Below the pieces are notes generated by a model. The model searched no databases. It was given only the letters and a program-made list of their open reading frames with translations, and was not told where the DNA came from. A program made the translations under genes and the position numbers. Shown in pieces: positions 48,190-60,800 of a stretch of DNA of 64,000 nt (position 1 is the stretch's first letter; the number at the start of each line of letters is the position of its first letter). Origin of the DNA: Phorcus lineatus (Eukaryota > Mollusca > Gastropoda > Trochida > Trochidae). Location of the stretch: assembly GCA_921293015.1 (NCBI GenBank), contig OV121081.1:78881022-78945021 (forward strand), in the 5' to 3' direction.

Positions 48190-49052
48190 CAGCCGTGTCG
48201 GGTACAGATACGCGGAGGGTAAAGATACTCGCAAAAAACTAGTGAAGCAGGATGAGTGTTAGCTTGTAATAGATATATGTCTATATATATGCATCTTAAG
48301 GCAATTTAGAAGATATCAAGAAGTTTTTGAAAGGGTAAAAAGGACTTACATTTTGATAATAGGCACAAAACTGGTAAAAACTGACAAAAAATTCCTAGCA
48401 AACATGTCATTAAACAATTTGCCGTCCCACATAACAATTGTCATTGGAAACCAAAATATTGATCTGACTATCTGATTGCCCGACTCCTTACCTACACTTC
48501 AGATAACAGTTTAAAAATCTATCAAAATCATAATATTGGAAATGTTAGTTGTATTCAAACCCTGCGTGCGTATCTTTAGCCTACACATGCCGACCTGTGC
48601 AATTAGGGGGTAGTCGTTTGAAAACTTTAAGTGTCACTGACAAACACATTTCAACATGTATATTTCTACATAAATATTTTTAGTGAATCTCTAAACTTTA
48701 AGAGTGAGGTGGTTTTTATGTTACATTTACATTATTATGATTTTGATAGATTTTAAAACTGTTTTCTGAAGTTAAGGTAAGAAGACTAAGGACAAACCGA
48801 TAGTCGAACAATAGTTCGGTTTCCACTGACAATTGTTATGTGGGAAGGCGAACTGTTTGATGACGATCGATACGTTTGGTAAGTATATTGTCAGTTTATT
48901 TTGTGCCACTTATCAGTATCTAACTCCTTTTTACCTTTTAAAAACTTCATGATATCTTTCAAATTGCCTTGAGATGCAAAGACATCAATCTATTACAAGC
49001 TTACACTCATCCTGATTTACTTGAAAGTGCGTATCTTTACCCGACACGGCTG
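48190..49052. mobile_element. 863-bp TA-flanked foldback MITE nested in the TIR element
   Basis: Outer ends read cagccgtgtcgggta on the plus strand at 48190 and as reverse complement ending 49052; TA flanks both sides (48188-48189 and 49053-49054). The arms pair over roughly 350 bp each, with small indels, leaving a central spacer around 48550-48720. Inner pairing segments include ccgtcccacataacaattgt (48422) against its complement near 48829-48845. TA duplication plus inverted ends fits a Tc1/mariner-type non-autonomous element. No coding capacity. Confidence 0.88.
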
Positions 49053-50608
49053 TAAGTCTATAAAAAAATAATGTCACCGTCTGAGCATAATTGGCACAGG
49101 TTTGTATATGCGATCGGCCTCTAAATTTGTTTTTAGATTATCATCCTGTTCGAATAATCAAATACATCAGTCATCAAATGAACTGAAAGGCATTTAAGAA
49201 CTTTGATTATTATTGACAAATGCACTTTCCTACTTATTTACATTAGTCTTAACAACCGGAGTCGAACCTATCAATGCATAATAATAATATTCCACACGTG
49301 AAATTAGGGGTTAAAGAATTCTTTCGGCATTTAAACATTTTACATAAATCCGATGACATGTCGTTTTGAGATAACTATAATATTTCTTGATAGCTTTCAA
49401 TGTTGGATAAAATACCTGATTTTACCTTACAGTGTGCTGCATGAGAAGGACCAGTCTGAGGAGACGAAATAGACAGGGTAGATAGCACGTGTGTGAATCT
49501 GAGCACGCTCCATCCGAACAGGCAACTCATAAACTCATATTATCAGGTATTATGAATTCATATACTTTCAGAACTATAATTGAATTAAAAGTCCTAATGA
49601 AAGTCAACCTTTTTTAATACGTTTAAATAAAAATTTAATACACTATTTAAAGATTACACTTAAATCTTTTTATTCATATTATAGGCCAGCCATCCCTTAT
49701 TATTGGCGTTAAATTTCAATTACAGACCGCTGCTTTACTGATGAACAGTGCTTAGAAGATAGAAAAGGTACAGTGAAGATAGACAGAGACGCATGCATTT
49801 CTTGTAATTTGTGCTTGAATAAATAATGCAAACTCTATTCTTCTGTGTTTTGTCTTTTAATTTATTACGGCCAAGTTACTTAGCAGGAATATATTCCATT
49901 TTTGCTATAATAGAAACCGGTCTCACTTAGTCAAGAAAATACTCCTCTAAATGTTAGAAAATACAAAATGTAATGCGTTTTCAGTAAAAAGTTATTTTCA
50001 CTATCACCTTACACTCGCCGGAATCTGTCAGAGGCCTTCATCTATTGAAGCAAATATGGTACTTGCTGTATATCACAATGTTTAATGTGAAATTCCCAAT
50101 GTGTGATAGAAGGAGTTATGATTACGTTTTTCGTTTCAACACAAGGAACGCTCAAGTGACATGATCATATGCTGACGATTTCGCATAATCGTACTCGCAA
50201 CACATTTCAGCTCGGTAGGTATTGTTTCCGAGGTGGTCATTTACCACGTCGCCAGCAAAACCTGGTGCACATGCCACCTAAAGGCGACTGAAAGGCAACG
50301 TTGCAGCGCCACCTTCATACAACTTGGAAGACAGTCGCCTTGCCACGTCGCCGGCAAACCATGAAATGGTGCAAATGCGACCAAATGGCGACGGAACGGC
50401 AACGTTGCCTCCCAACCCTCATACAACGTATCTGCCACGTATTTTTCCCACGTCGAATGGACGTAACCTTGACACGTTGTAGACACGTCGCCTTACCACG
50501 TCGCTGGCAAACCATGAAATGGTGCAAATACGACCTAATGGCGACGTAACGGCGACGTTGCCGTGCGACCTTGATGCGACGTGGCTGCCACGTCGTGTGC
50601 CTGCTGGG

Positions 50609-51603
50609 AAAGTTCATTTCGAGAAGATATAATAATAATAATAACTAGGATTGCCTTGTGGGCAATACTGACGGTCTTCAGACGCGCATGTTGTCGTAAG
50701 ATGCTGTCTGAGTCGTACTCTGCTCTGTCTGTATCAATTGTCTAGTCTGAAAGAGCATTTTGAGTACTGTTTTGAATGTCAGAACTGCAAAGTGACACAA
50801 AAAAGGAAAATGGCTGCTAAAGCACTTGACCTACAAAGTCGTCATGATTGACTTTTTTTGCCTTCGTGTAAATGCGCATCTTTTGAATCTATTTGCAAGT
50901 CTGTAGATTCATTTTGAAAAATGAGCCAATGTTAATTTGTGAAAATTTGAAATTTTGCATTTTTAGAAGTCTCATTAAAACCAGAAATGACTGTTCGCGA
51001 TCGATTTTATTATTGATTCTTGTAGATATCAACAAGCTCTTGCTGTCCTGTAAAAATCATGCAATTCTTGCAATAGGTTTAAGAGTTAACTGCCCTTGAA
51101 GTTGGCGATTTTGCAGTTTTTGACATTTTCGAATGGTCACTGTGAAAAAAGTATTAAAGTTACGCAGTTCTAATGAGTATCCTGAGTAGTGCAATGCTTT
51201 AGCTGCATTGTGTACAAATTTCAGCTCTTTCGTGCAAGTATCTTCAGAGGAGAAGATTTTCAAAGACGCATGGGGTCGATAATGCTGAAAAATGCAGTTA
51301 AAGCAAGATGGCGTCTAAAGCACGTGACCTACAACTTTGTCATGATTTACTTTTTTGTTGTAAATGCAAATGCGCATCGTTTACAGCTAGTTGCAAGTCT
51401 GTAAGTGCATTTTGAGACCGGAAGTGCAGATTTGCTTGCATCTGTATGAACTTCAGCTTAGAGGCTCTCATTGCTGAAAGTTGCATGAACTTTGCATGTG
51501 CAGTTTTTGCTGTAGGAGCGACACACTTTTTGTACAAATAATAATAATAATAATAAGAATAAACAGGATAATAACAATAGGTCTTCGACGAAATTCGTCT
51601 GAA
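50609..51603. repeat. internally repeated (AAT)n-bounded repeat unit
   Basis: Bounded by aat-rich microsatellites (50628-50643 and 51538-51560). Inside, two diverged copies about 498 bp apart share a block: atggctgctaaagcacttga at 50812 and atggcgtctaaagcacgtga at 51310. Both continue through aaatgcgcatc and gcaagtctgta. A hairpin (ggtcttcgacgaa / ttcgtctgaagacc) lies at 51580-51607 and a related ggtcttcagac at 50674. The short frames here (50893-51099, 51189-51404) have no domain. Likely a dispersed repeat family of unknown type. Confidence 0.6.
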
Positions 51604-51690
51604 GACCTAATAATAATAATGGTCCACTTGCATTAACTCCATGCGCAATGCATGCTCGAAGCGCACAAAGTTCATTTCGAGAAGATAGAT
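51604..51690. repeat. paralogous empty site of the TIR element
   Basis: The run ggtccacttgcattaactcc (51621) through gcgcacaaagttcatttcga to about 51685 matches 46377-46424 joined to 50611-50628 with no insertion. It therefore preserves the pre-insertion state and shows that the flanking unit was duplicated locally. Confidence 0.9.
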
Positions 51691-53008
51691 TTGAAATGAT
51701 GAGTTTTTAGTCTAGATTTGAAGACGGAGAGTGAGGGTGAAGATAAGAAGGTGTAGTTTTTTTCCTAAGAGACACACCAGTCTTAACAGTACTCAGGCAA
51801 ACATTCAAGTTACCTTGTCGAAATATTTCCTTTCATAAGTCATATTAAAGGGCACATGTATTTGGAGCCAAATGTATCTAACTTCATAGATGCTGTTATT
51901 ATATCTAGAAGTAGTGGTTGTCTCTGAAAATCACCGCCGATTAGTTCAGTATGGCGACAATAGACAGGTTTAAGTTGTAATTTATGATTGAAAACCGGAC
52001 AATGGCGCGCGCCAATGACTCAAACGTTATTCTCGAAATTTATCTTACAGCAGATACTAGGATAAATATATGTTTTTAGTATAATATTCATGTAAATTAG
52101 ATGCAAATATTTGACTTATTAACATCTATACAGCGTATTTTCTATTATCATTAAAAACGAGAAAATATCCTAATTTTGACAGAGATAAAGATGCTAGTTT
52201 AGGGATGATCCTTAAATAAACTCAAGAGAGATGGTATTTTGGCTGTTATATCAGCCAAATGAAACTTTATGAAACATCCTCTGTCACGTTATAAAAGAAT
52301 CATTTGCCGGAATGAAAGGAATGTACCTGTTTTCACCAGCTTGCTATCAGCAGAAGTCAAGAGAAGTTTTATAATGAAATTATTCGTCCAAGCTAGCTTT
52401 GGAGTCTGTTCTTGCAAATATGAATGTATCACATTGTAAAAACAATCAGCTTGTCTATATGTCATAAAGATTTTCGTTAATCCAAATAAAGCTTCAGATG
52501 CACAGAGTTGCTGGATTCAAATATGTCAATTTTATAAATCGTGTTATCTTATTACAGTCAGTGATTGTATCTGAAAATCAGAATCCTTATGCTTATCAGT
52601 TCAGTATTTACTGACAATAAACAAGCCAAAGTCATGATTCGTGATCGAAAACCGGACAAAGGCGCACGCAAATGACTGAAACGTAAATTTTGCAAATCAT
52701 TTACTGCAGACACAAATACAAACATTGATCGGTAGTGTTGAGTAGGTCATTTAACTTATAAACATGTAAATGGGATGCAGTATTTCGTTGTTCAAACATC
52801 TATATGGCTGTTTTCCGATTATCACTGATAATCAACCCGTGTATGCGATGCAAGTTTGATTGTCATGTTTTAATTACCATTATAATAATAAAAGTATAAA
52901 TATTTGACAGCTTGACTAGATTTAGAATTGATCTTTTTATCCTTACTATCACAAGGTAATGTTTTCTTAGGTTTTTGATAATCATACTACTGGCTTTGGC
53001 CAGAGGGA
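51691..53008. other. intergenic, diverged local duplications
   Basis: No gene is visible. Two loosely similar segments (about 51895-52100 and 52555-52760) share 'gtctctgaaaatca ... gattagttcagta', 'aaaccggacaa' and 'ggcgc' in order, suggesting an old tandem duplication of about 660 bp. Confidence 0.45.
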
Positions 53009-53082
53009 TATCGCTTTGGCTGAATCGGTAGAGTGTTTGACTCTCACATGGAGGACCCGGGTTCGGATCCCGCTTGGGGTAA
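53009..53082 (+). repeat. tRNA-like sequence (SINE head or tRNA pseudogene)
   Basis: An A-box-like tggctgaatcggtagag (53017) and a good B box ggttcggatcc (53060) are spaced as in a tRNA. A T-arm of four pairs forms. The acceptor stem pairs poorly and the anticodon stem is weak (loop would read ctctcac), so it is not a functional tRNA. Likely a tRNA-derived SINE remnant or pseudogene. Confidence 0.55.
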
Positions 53083-54853
53083 TCTCACGATCACTTCTGT
53101 TACAATATTTTCTCTAGAATATAAGGCTAACTTCAAATACGATGTATCTTTAGTCATTTCTAATGGAGGTACTGTATCCAGGGATGTACATCTTCATTGA
53201 AAGATCCTTTTTCATTCGTAAGGGTACTACAGACCTATTACACATTGCAACGATGATGAATAACAATTGTTAATAACAGTTAAACGCGACTACGTAACTT
53301 GTTAACGGAGATGTTCAGTGTCTCAATTAAATTTATATGGTAGATTCGCAGCTTAGTTCTTTTCAAGGCAGGAAATATCAACTTGGCGAGGTTATTTACA
53401 ATTATTGGATTGCTTGACATAAGCAAACTAATGAATTTAGTTTCACATTTTTAGCTTCCCAATGTATTTCCCTAAATGGATACAAGACCAAACGAGGTAA
53501 TTAATATAAGAAGCAGGCTGAGGTAACATGAATCAAGCATTACCTCATAGATTATGCAAGGAACCTAGAAAGGAAAAATGAGGAAAAAACACTTTTGCGT
53601 TGACTTTCATTTATTTCATGATTTTCCTTGTTGACAGTGAAAGCTCTCACAATCTTCACATCACTCCAGTCTCTCATCAAACTCCTCATGGTAAACTTGG
53701 TAACAACATACACATGTAATATCTTTATTCTTCATATCAATCGCTCCCAATTCTTCTGTATCAGAATTCAACACCTTGTCCTTCATATCCTGGTGTCCAT
53801 TAATATGGCAGCAAGAAAACCTTGAATATCTTTGTCGCTAAGCATTGTGATTAAGTTTGCAAACTTTAATTTGATTTGTGGAAAAAAGGACTTGTCTGAT
53901 ACCTAATGATGTACTCTGCTTCATAATATTTTCCTGATATTGACAACAAAAATGTTGATGCAGTTTGAATTAAAAAAATTTACTTTAAGTGTATACTCTT
54001 ATTTGACAACAGTAGGCACATTAGACCTATGTATCATGGCCTTAGTGCCGAGACGATATATCTCGATTCCAGTTTTATTAGGCGAGACGATATATCATGG
54101 AAGTATTGCCAAGGGACCTGTGAGACGATTATCATCTAGATACCATGGTTGCAATACAATATGTATCCCAATTCTCTGTTCATGAAATAAGAAAAGATAG
54201 GACAGAAATGTAATGGGGTTTTTAGCTACAAACCTGTTAAAAGAAATTACATGAATAGAAATCACAAAATAAGAGAGATTGAGAACTTATCAATAAATCA
54301 CTAAAATCTGTTTAATAGAATAAAAACTTCATCAGCGTATTATGTTTTTCATAAAAACAAATTATGTTAATAGTATCGGGATATCCTGTCTCTTATTGGG
54401 AAACCTTTATGTATCATAGACTCTCATAATATAAATATCCTGATGCATTCTCTAAATGTATTTTGTATCAAAGCACTTGTAGAAGTAAACATCGATACTC
54501 TCGTTGAATCTTTACACCGCTAAGACACATAGTCAACAACAGTGTTAAAAGTTACTTTATACAGAATACAAAAATACAATGGGTTCACCAGTTCATAAGA
54601 ACACATTTCCTGTATTGAGTCCACCTGCTCAAAGCTTCAGTAGCATTCACAACTTATAACGACTGGATAAAGTTTGCAAGAAGTTGTCCACATGAAGCAT
54701 CTGGTTTATACAATGTGACAAACATGATCAGTCATCGTTCTCAGATACATTATCTTCTCACACAATGTCTCCCTGAGCAGCTGCACAGCAATGTGGTTAA
54801 GAGATCTCTGCCCCTGGTTACCTCACTTCTTGTCAGATTCTTTGAGAACAACT
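53083..54853. other. 3' flank of NAA35, nothing else recognised
   Basis: It should hold the 3' UTR of the minus-strand NAA35 gene. Frames at 53628-53825 and 53940-54185 have no domain. No strong repeat. Confidence 0.5.
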
Positions 54854-57800
54854 TCAAGGAAGTTTTATGATTGGATACACCTTGTGTAAGCTGAAGTCAA
54901 ACTCAGGAGAATCCTGAAATGTAAAATAACAAATGTATACATGTTTACTCCTAAAGCAAAAGAATATAACAATGTTTGTACAGGGCATAAATGTAAAGTA
55001 TTGTATACATAAAAAAAGAAGTCTGGGACAACTATTATTTTTTTCTAAAAACATAAAAAGTCACAGATATCATACTTACAGTTGAATTCTTCTTGTGTCC
55101 ACCAACTAATAGCTTCATGACTACAAAATTGGTTTTTGCTATTTTTGTTAATATTTGAACCTGAAAATAAACAATAAGGATTTGTTTATATTGTGATTAC
55201 TGGGATTTCAAACATAAATACAACTGACTAAATGTTGCCCTACATGGTCTATTACAGTGTCATTATCGCAACTCTAATAGGTACATCACATGGGAATATA
55301 TCTCAGGTTGGCACTGGGTTTTTATATCAACTAGTAACTCAAATGCAAATATTCTGTGCATCTCTCATACAACAAAATACTGTTTTGTCTAGGGATTGAA
55401 ATATTTAACAAGATTTATAAACATTTCCTTTTTTCAAATTCGGATTGGCATGATTTATTAATAAATATTAACTTAAATGAAATGTTTACATCATCTCACA
55501 CTTTAAGTAACTAATTTTTATAAACATTATTTACATTTTGAAGGTTTGCTTTTTTTCAAAATATGACAGCTTACGAACAATATTGTGGTCTTCTTTTCAG
55601 CAATAATAAAAATGAATCAGATTTTAACAGCATACATACCTCTTCGGAGGGAGACGTGATGCTCTCATAAAGAGATTTGGCTTGATGGAAGCATTTACAA
55701 GCAGCGGCGTACAGATCTCCAGGACTCGGCTCAGGCTCATAGCGCCGCAAGTCTGACATTTCCTGGGTAGACGAGGTGGTCAGACAGTTAAAGTCAAAGA
55801 GAAGATAAATCTTTGTGAAGCCTTATAAAAACTCAGGTGAAAATGATATAGAGAACTGGCATGATTTATCGAGAGGTGTTCGTTCACCTTGTGGCTAAAT
55901 AACTTGATGCATGAGCTGTTAGTTTTATAATGTAACCTTGGAAATTTATTATACTTTTCCTATCTCTTCTTTAATAGTTTTGTTGTCCTCAGGGAATTGA
56001 GATATAGAAATAGAAAGATGCATGTTTTACGATGAAGATATCACCTTGAGCAGACATTGCCACCTTTATCTGTGAGCATGAACCTCTAATCATTTGCTAA
56101 CCTTGTACTGAGCATAGTGCACCATGGGTGGAGTCACCACGTTGGAGAAGGGAGAGAAGCGGTGGCTGTACCGAACCTCCTCACTGTCAAACTCAAAGTC
56201 AGGCTGCTTCATCTTCCCATCCAGACGGAATCCCAACACAGCCTGTAGATGATTGACATTCATAATCATATTTCAAGCTTTACTAACGGTGGTAACATAT
56301 TTGTTGAGGGTTGGAATAATTCTTTTAATGAAATAAGGTGTTTTTGAGATTTTTATCTATTTAACTTATAATGCAGTATATTTAGAAATCATGCTATAAC
56401 TCAAATCATCATTCACTATTATTAACTGTTTCAAAAAATACCCATGCCCTTTAGCTTGAACAAAAACTTTAGAATACAGCCTTGTGGGAAAAGCTTGCCA
56501 GGATAGAAGAACAAGAGGAAAACCTCCACTCCAACCACAAGATATATGGCAAATAACTGTCAGAAGATCCACATTTCATACACTGATATTATATACATGT
56601 AGTACATATGCTGACCCAAAATTGGGAGGGGGATCCCTAGGGATCCAGGGTGAATGGAAGGATGAAGATGAAGAGTGGAAGGGGTGGAGGGTGAATTGGG
56701 GGATGGAGGGAGATTAGGAGGGGGTCTGTGGGGGCAGGGATGCAAGGACAAAGGGAAGGGGATGTATAGATAATGAGAGGGAATAGGGGCAGGGGGTATT
56801 TAAGTCTCACCTTGTAGTAACCTCCACACATCTGCTGCTGTGTCTGTGCCATGATGATCTCTCTACTGAGGGTCTTGGAGCGCTTCTTCTTCTTGTTCTT
56901 CTTGTTGCTGCGGCCCTTCTGCTGCTGCTCTGTATGGTCAGGCAAGGATGTGTACATGGGTCAGATACACTGGACATGCTGTACATTAGGTGCCGATCAT
57001 TATTCATATAATTATTTTTAATTGCATATCATTACAGATTTATGTCATGGCCAATTTCAGATTACTGTCTTGATAAACTGGTAATGACTGTTGAGAGACA
57101 ACAAGACAGGAACTGCTTGACACTTTTTGTGTAATGTAAATGGTTTACTTTGATTTTTTTATTGAAAACAATGACTAATGATGAAAAGATTACCCTTAGC
57201 AACAAATGAATGTCAGTTGAAGTTTCAATTCATGGCTATAGCAAACCACTTCAACATATACAATAAAATCACATTAGGAATAAATGTAAAGCTGGAGGAA
57301 TGAGCCTATTGCAGCATTATGTTGCTTAAACCCTAAGTGGCAATATCTCAACCTTATATGATACATCTAATAAGAGTTAGTAACGAGCTAAATAGTTTAG
57401 AGAGATTAATTGAGCTTAGAAAAGAATAAGTTTTTTCTAAGTAGTGAGGGCATTTAACTCGGCAATAATGAATTGACTCTGTCAACTTTATCTAGTTTTC
57501 TTTAAGTCCATAAGGACAGGCTGGTTACTCACCGAGGAGAGTCTCATGTTCGAGCAGGAAGTTGTCTGCACGGTGTAACGTGGACACCAGCCATGCATAC
57601 AGCAGTTCATACAGGTACCTGCAAAACAACCAAAAGTGTGGTCACAAGAAAAAATGGTTCCTGTAGCTTTCAAAATATTATGATAATTATAGGGAGAAAG
57701 CTGACAAAGCTGTAACAATCTAAAACCTATGAGCTAAGTTGAAACTTTAGAAATGATTTGCGGTAGTGTACATCTTAAACAATTTAACATGGCCCATTGA

Positions 57801-60800
57801 CATGGCTACCACTATCTCTAATACAGGTGAAGTTGCCACACCTCAACTGATATTCAAAATTCAAAAGTCAAACATGCTTAAATAATACAGCTCCAAGAGT
57901 AAAAGAGCCAACAGAGTCCAAACCGTGACACGTCTACTCACCAGTAGACGTAGTGGTACTCATACGAGGCGTACAACTCCAGCTCGAACCCAGCCAGTGT
58001 GTAGTAGATCATGGCCTGCAGGGTGTGGTACAGCACCCACGTCCCGAAGCAGGCCAAGTGGTTCCGACTGGGCTCCGTCTTCACCAGGATACCATGCAGG
58101 AAGGCGTCAACTTTGTCAGCCTTGGATAGCAAAAAAGAAATTGTTATTATTCAATTAATGAACATGAATTGAAGAGTCATACATATCTTTATACCATCTT
58201 AATGATTTTGGTGTCCTGAGCATAGCCACAGCAAAAAACGTTAATAATAAACAAACATTCTAGTTTGCCATGATCCTCAATCCTTTGTTACCTAGATTAA
58301 ATCATGGAGACACAATAGATCATTCTCATTTTCAAAATATTAAACAACAGAAACCCAAAACATGGATTTTGAAGTTTATATCAAGTGACTCATTCTAACA
58401 TACCTTAGCACTGAGACATTAAACAAACCTTGGCCAAATGCTTGATAAATCAAACCAAAGATCAAACTTATCCTACCTCCTCCTGCAGAAGAGCGAGATC
58501 CTCAAGAACATGTGCCCACTTGTCCCGCTGACGGGCGCGGTTGTGTCCAGTGATCTGGAACAGGGTGCAGATAGGGCGCACGGCATGGGTCAGTAACGCG
58601 TCTACATACTCCTTGGCCTGGGGGTTGTTGTACAAGGAACATCTGCAGAAACAAAGGAGACACATCTCATCTATAATGCACTCCTTAACAATTATAAATT
58701 CTACTTAATAGAATTGCACAGACACTTCAAGAACTCGCATATAGAGACTTGTTGAACACGGGACAGTATTGGAAAAGATTTTCCTAAAATTCTGTGGAAA
58801 CTTTACTGTTTGTCTGCAAATGAATTGATAATCATGATGTTATAGTTATGTGATAACAGTTAATTGGCCAATAATAATAATCAAAGCTGATGAATTGATT
58901 AACTAAGTGTTTAGATGTATTTCAATCTTTTCCTAATATCCCATGAGATGCTGCCTGCCAAGGGGAGTTAACCACCTACTTCTGAGAGAGAGCTGGGGGT
59001 GCTATAAAGCTTCTGATGGTGTCCTTCATGAAGTCAATCACAAGGTGGATGCCAAATATACGTCGGTTCACAGGCAGCAGGGTTTGCTGAAAACAAGAAT
59101 CAAACATGTCATGCATAAAAACACTTTTTAAATTGAGTGAATGAGTGAATGAGTTTTGTAATGTGTTTGGCCCAAGTTTAGCAGCATGCCTGATTGATGA
59201 ATGATGTTAATCCTCGTCAACTTTCTTTTTGTAATGTACCTGTAATATTGACCTAGCCAGGACACAGGGTCCTGATTTGCTGAACTCGATAAACATCTCC
59301 TGAAATAGACAACATCTTCAAATTAGTCATTCTAAAACTGACTTTTATTTATGTAATATTGAATTACATGGGAGTAATAGATTGGAAGTTAATATTCAAA
59401 ACTGATAACAGTTAGTCTATGTCTACAGGACATGACATGACAGTGAAAACCAAACCATATAAAACAGAGCAGCACATGCAAAGTGCCTATGTCTGGCAGC
59501 ATGATGGTGGGGCTTTTTGAGAGAAGAATGACCTGGATTTTATCCTAAACTCATAAACTACATAAGCTGATTCAAGATTTTCAAAGAGGTGTGTTCCATT
59601 GGAGCTTGATTCGTACTGGTTATGCAAGAGACCTCTCTCTCGACAATCACTTCAATTGATAATGAAGGATTAAAGCAGAAGTGTTGGATTTGAACTGCTG
59701 AACAACTCTGAACTACCTCCCAAAACCAAAACCCACCCAAATGCCCCTTACTCTCTCTCTCCCCTCCCCATTCCCCAACCTTTTGAAACAGCCAATGAAC
59801 CTCAAGTAGAGACAACTGACCAAAAGAGCGTGCATGGAGCCTATATCGGGTAGGGTGGTGACTGTCTGCAGTCTTAGCAGAAGGTGCTCCATGTAGTCCA
59901 TAGCCTTGTCTCGGCTTTTGATCACTGTGTACCGCGGGAAGGTGGGTGGCAACAGGCGCTGGTTGATCAGGGGCTCAAACCCCATGATTGTTGGGTAATC
60001 TGTTCATTGAATATAAAACAAATGTTTGTCTTGCCTTAGCATTTCATGCAAGATATAAAGTAGTACTCAATGCATAAATATGAAGATTATCGTATTTAAC
60101 ATCCAGTTTCCTACTGAATAGAGAAGCCATGAGTTACGGATAAAAAATATCACACAGTTCTACACACAGTAAATAATGCACTATTGGGTAACGATATTTT
60201 GATAATGTCAGTACAAATAATCATACAGACCATTCTTGGTGGCCTCCCTGTCCCCGGGCTGTATGCCGAGATCGAGCGTGACCTTCATCTGGGGGATCAG
60301 TTCCAACAACTGAGTCACAAGCTTCTGGGCCTGGGGGATCCCTTCACACTGGGAATTGGAGGGACGGGAACATGAGTAATGGTTAGTAGATGTTTATCAG
60401 CGGATACATTATCTCATTATTATTATTCTCGAATACTCAGTGTTTAAATAATTGCCACCCGCCAGCCAATTGCAGCTTGTTGGAAAACAGGGCAGCAAGC
60501 CAGACTTGTGTCATTTTAGATACTTTCAGTGTTGACACATTGAAGGTCTTGTCAAAATTTAAGGTGGGCAAGTTGAATTTTCAAACCACAAGCCCACAAA
60601 AAAAAAAATGAAAACTATTTCCACCACTGCCAATACTTTTCAATATCTTTTTATATTTTGAAGCACATACCTTTTCTTTACCAAAGGACATTAGCATTGA
60701 ATGTAATAGTCTGTAGAATTTGATTCTTATGAAGACTGCTACAGCCAGATCATGCTGCAAACAAAGGTTGAGCAAACCATTATGAATTGTTACAAGAGCT

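Larger units (their letters stand above)
46425..50608. mobile_element. 4184-bp terminal-inverted-repeat element
   Basis: The ends are perfect 33-bp inverted repeats (cccagcaggcacacgacgtg ... at 46425; complement ending cctgctggg at 50608). They continue into subterminal arrays dense in acgtcgc/gcgacgt words (46440-46600 and 50230-50590). The dinucleotide aa flanks both sides. A paralogous uninterrupted site at 51621-51685 reads gcgcacaaagttc, matching the two flanks minus one aa, so the insertion and a 2-bp duplication are read directly. Ends with the cccagcaggcac motif and acgtcg-rich subtermini are, from memory, widespread in aquatic animal genomes; I do not assign a superfamily. No transposase is evident, only a possible small spliced frame near 47 kb. 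A TA-flanked foldback sits inside. Probably non-autonomous. Confidence 0.9.

Noticed and set aside
53009-53082. Functional tRNA-Glu(CTC)-like gene
   Set aside because: The A and B boxes are good but the acceptor and anticodon stems do not pair well, so it is treated as a relic.
56484-56957. Overlapping frames rich in Gly/Glu or Pro near 56.6-56.9 kb
   Set aside because: They fall on a purine-rich intron tract and on antisense or wrong-frame readings of NAA35 exon 56929-56811.
57925-58158. 77-codon plus-strand Arg/Thr-rich frame
   Set aside because: It is the antisense of NAA35 exon 58120-57942.
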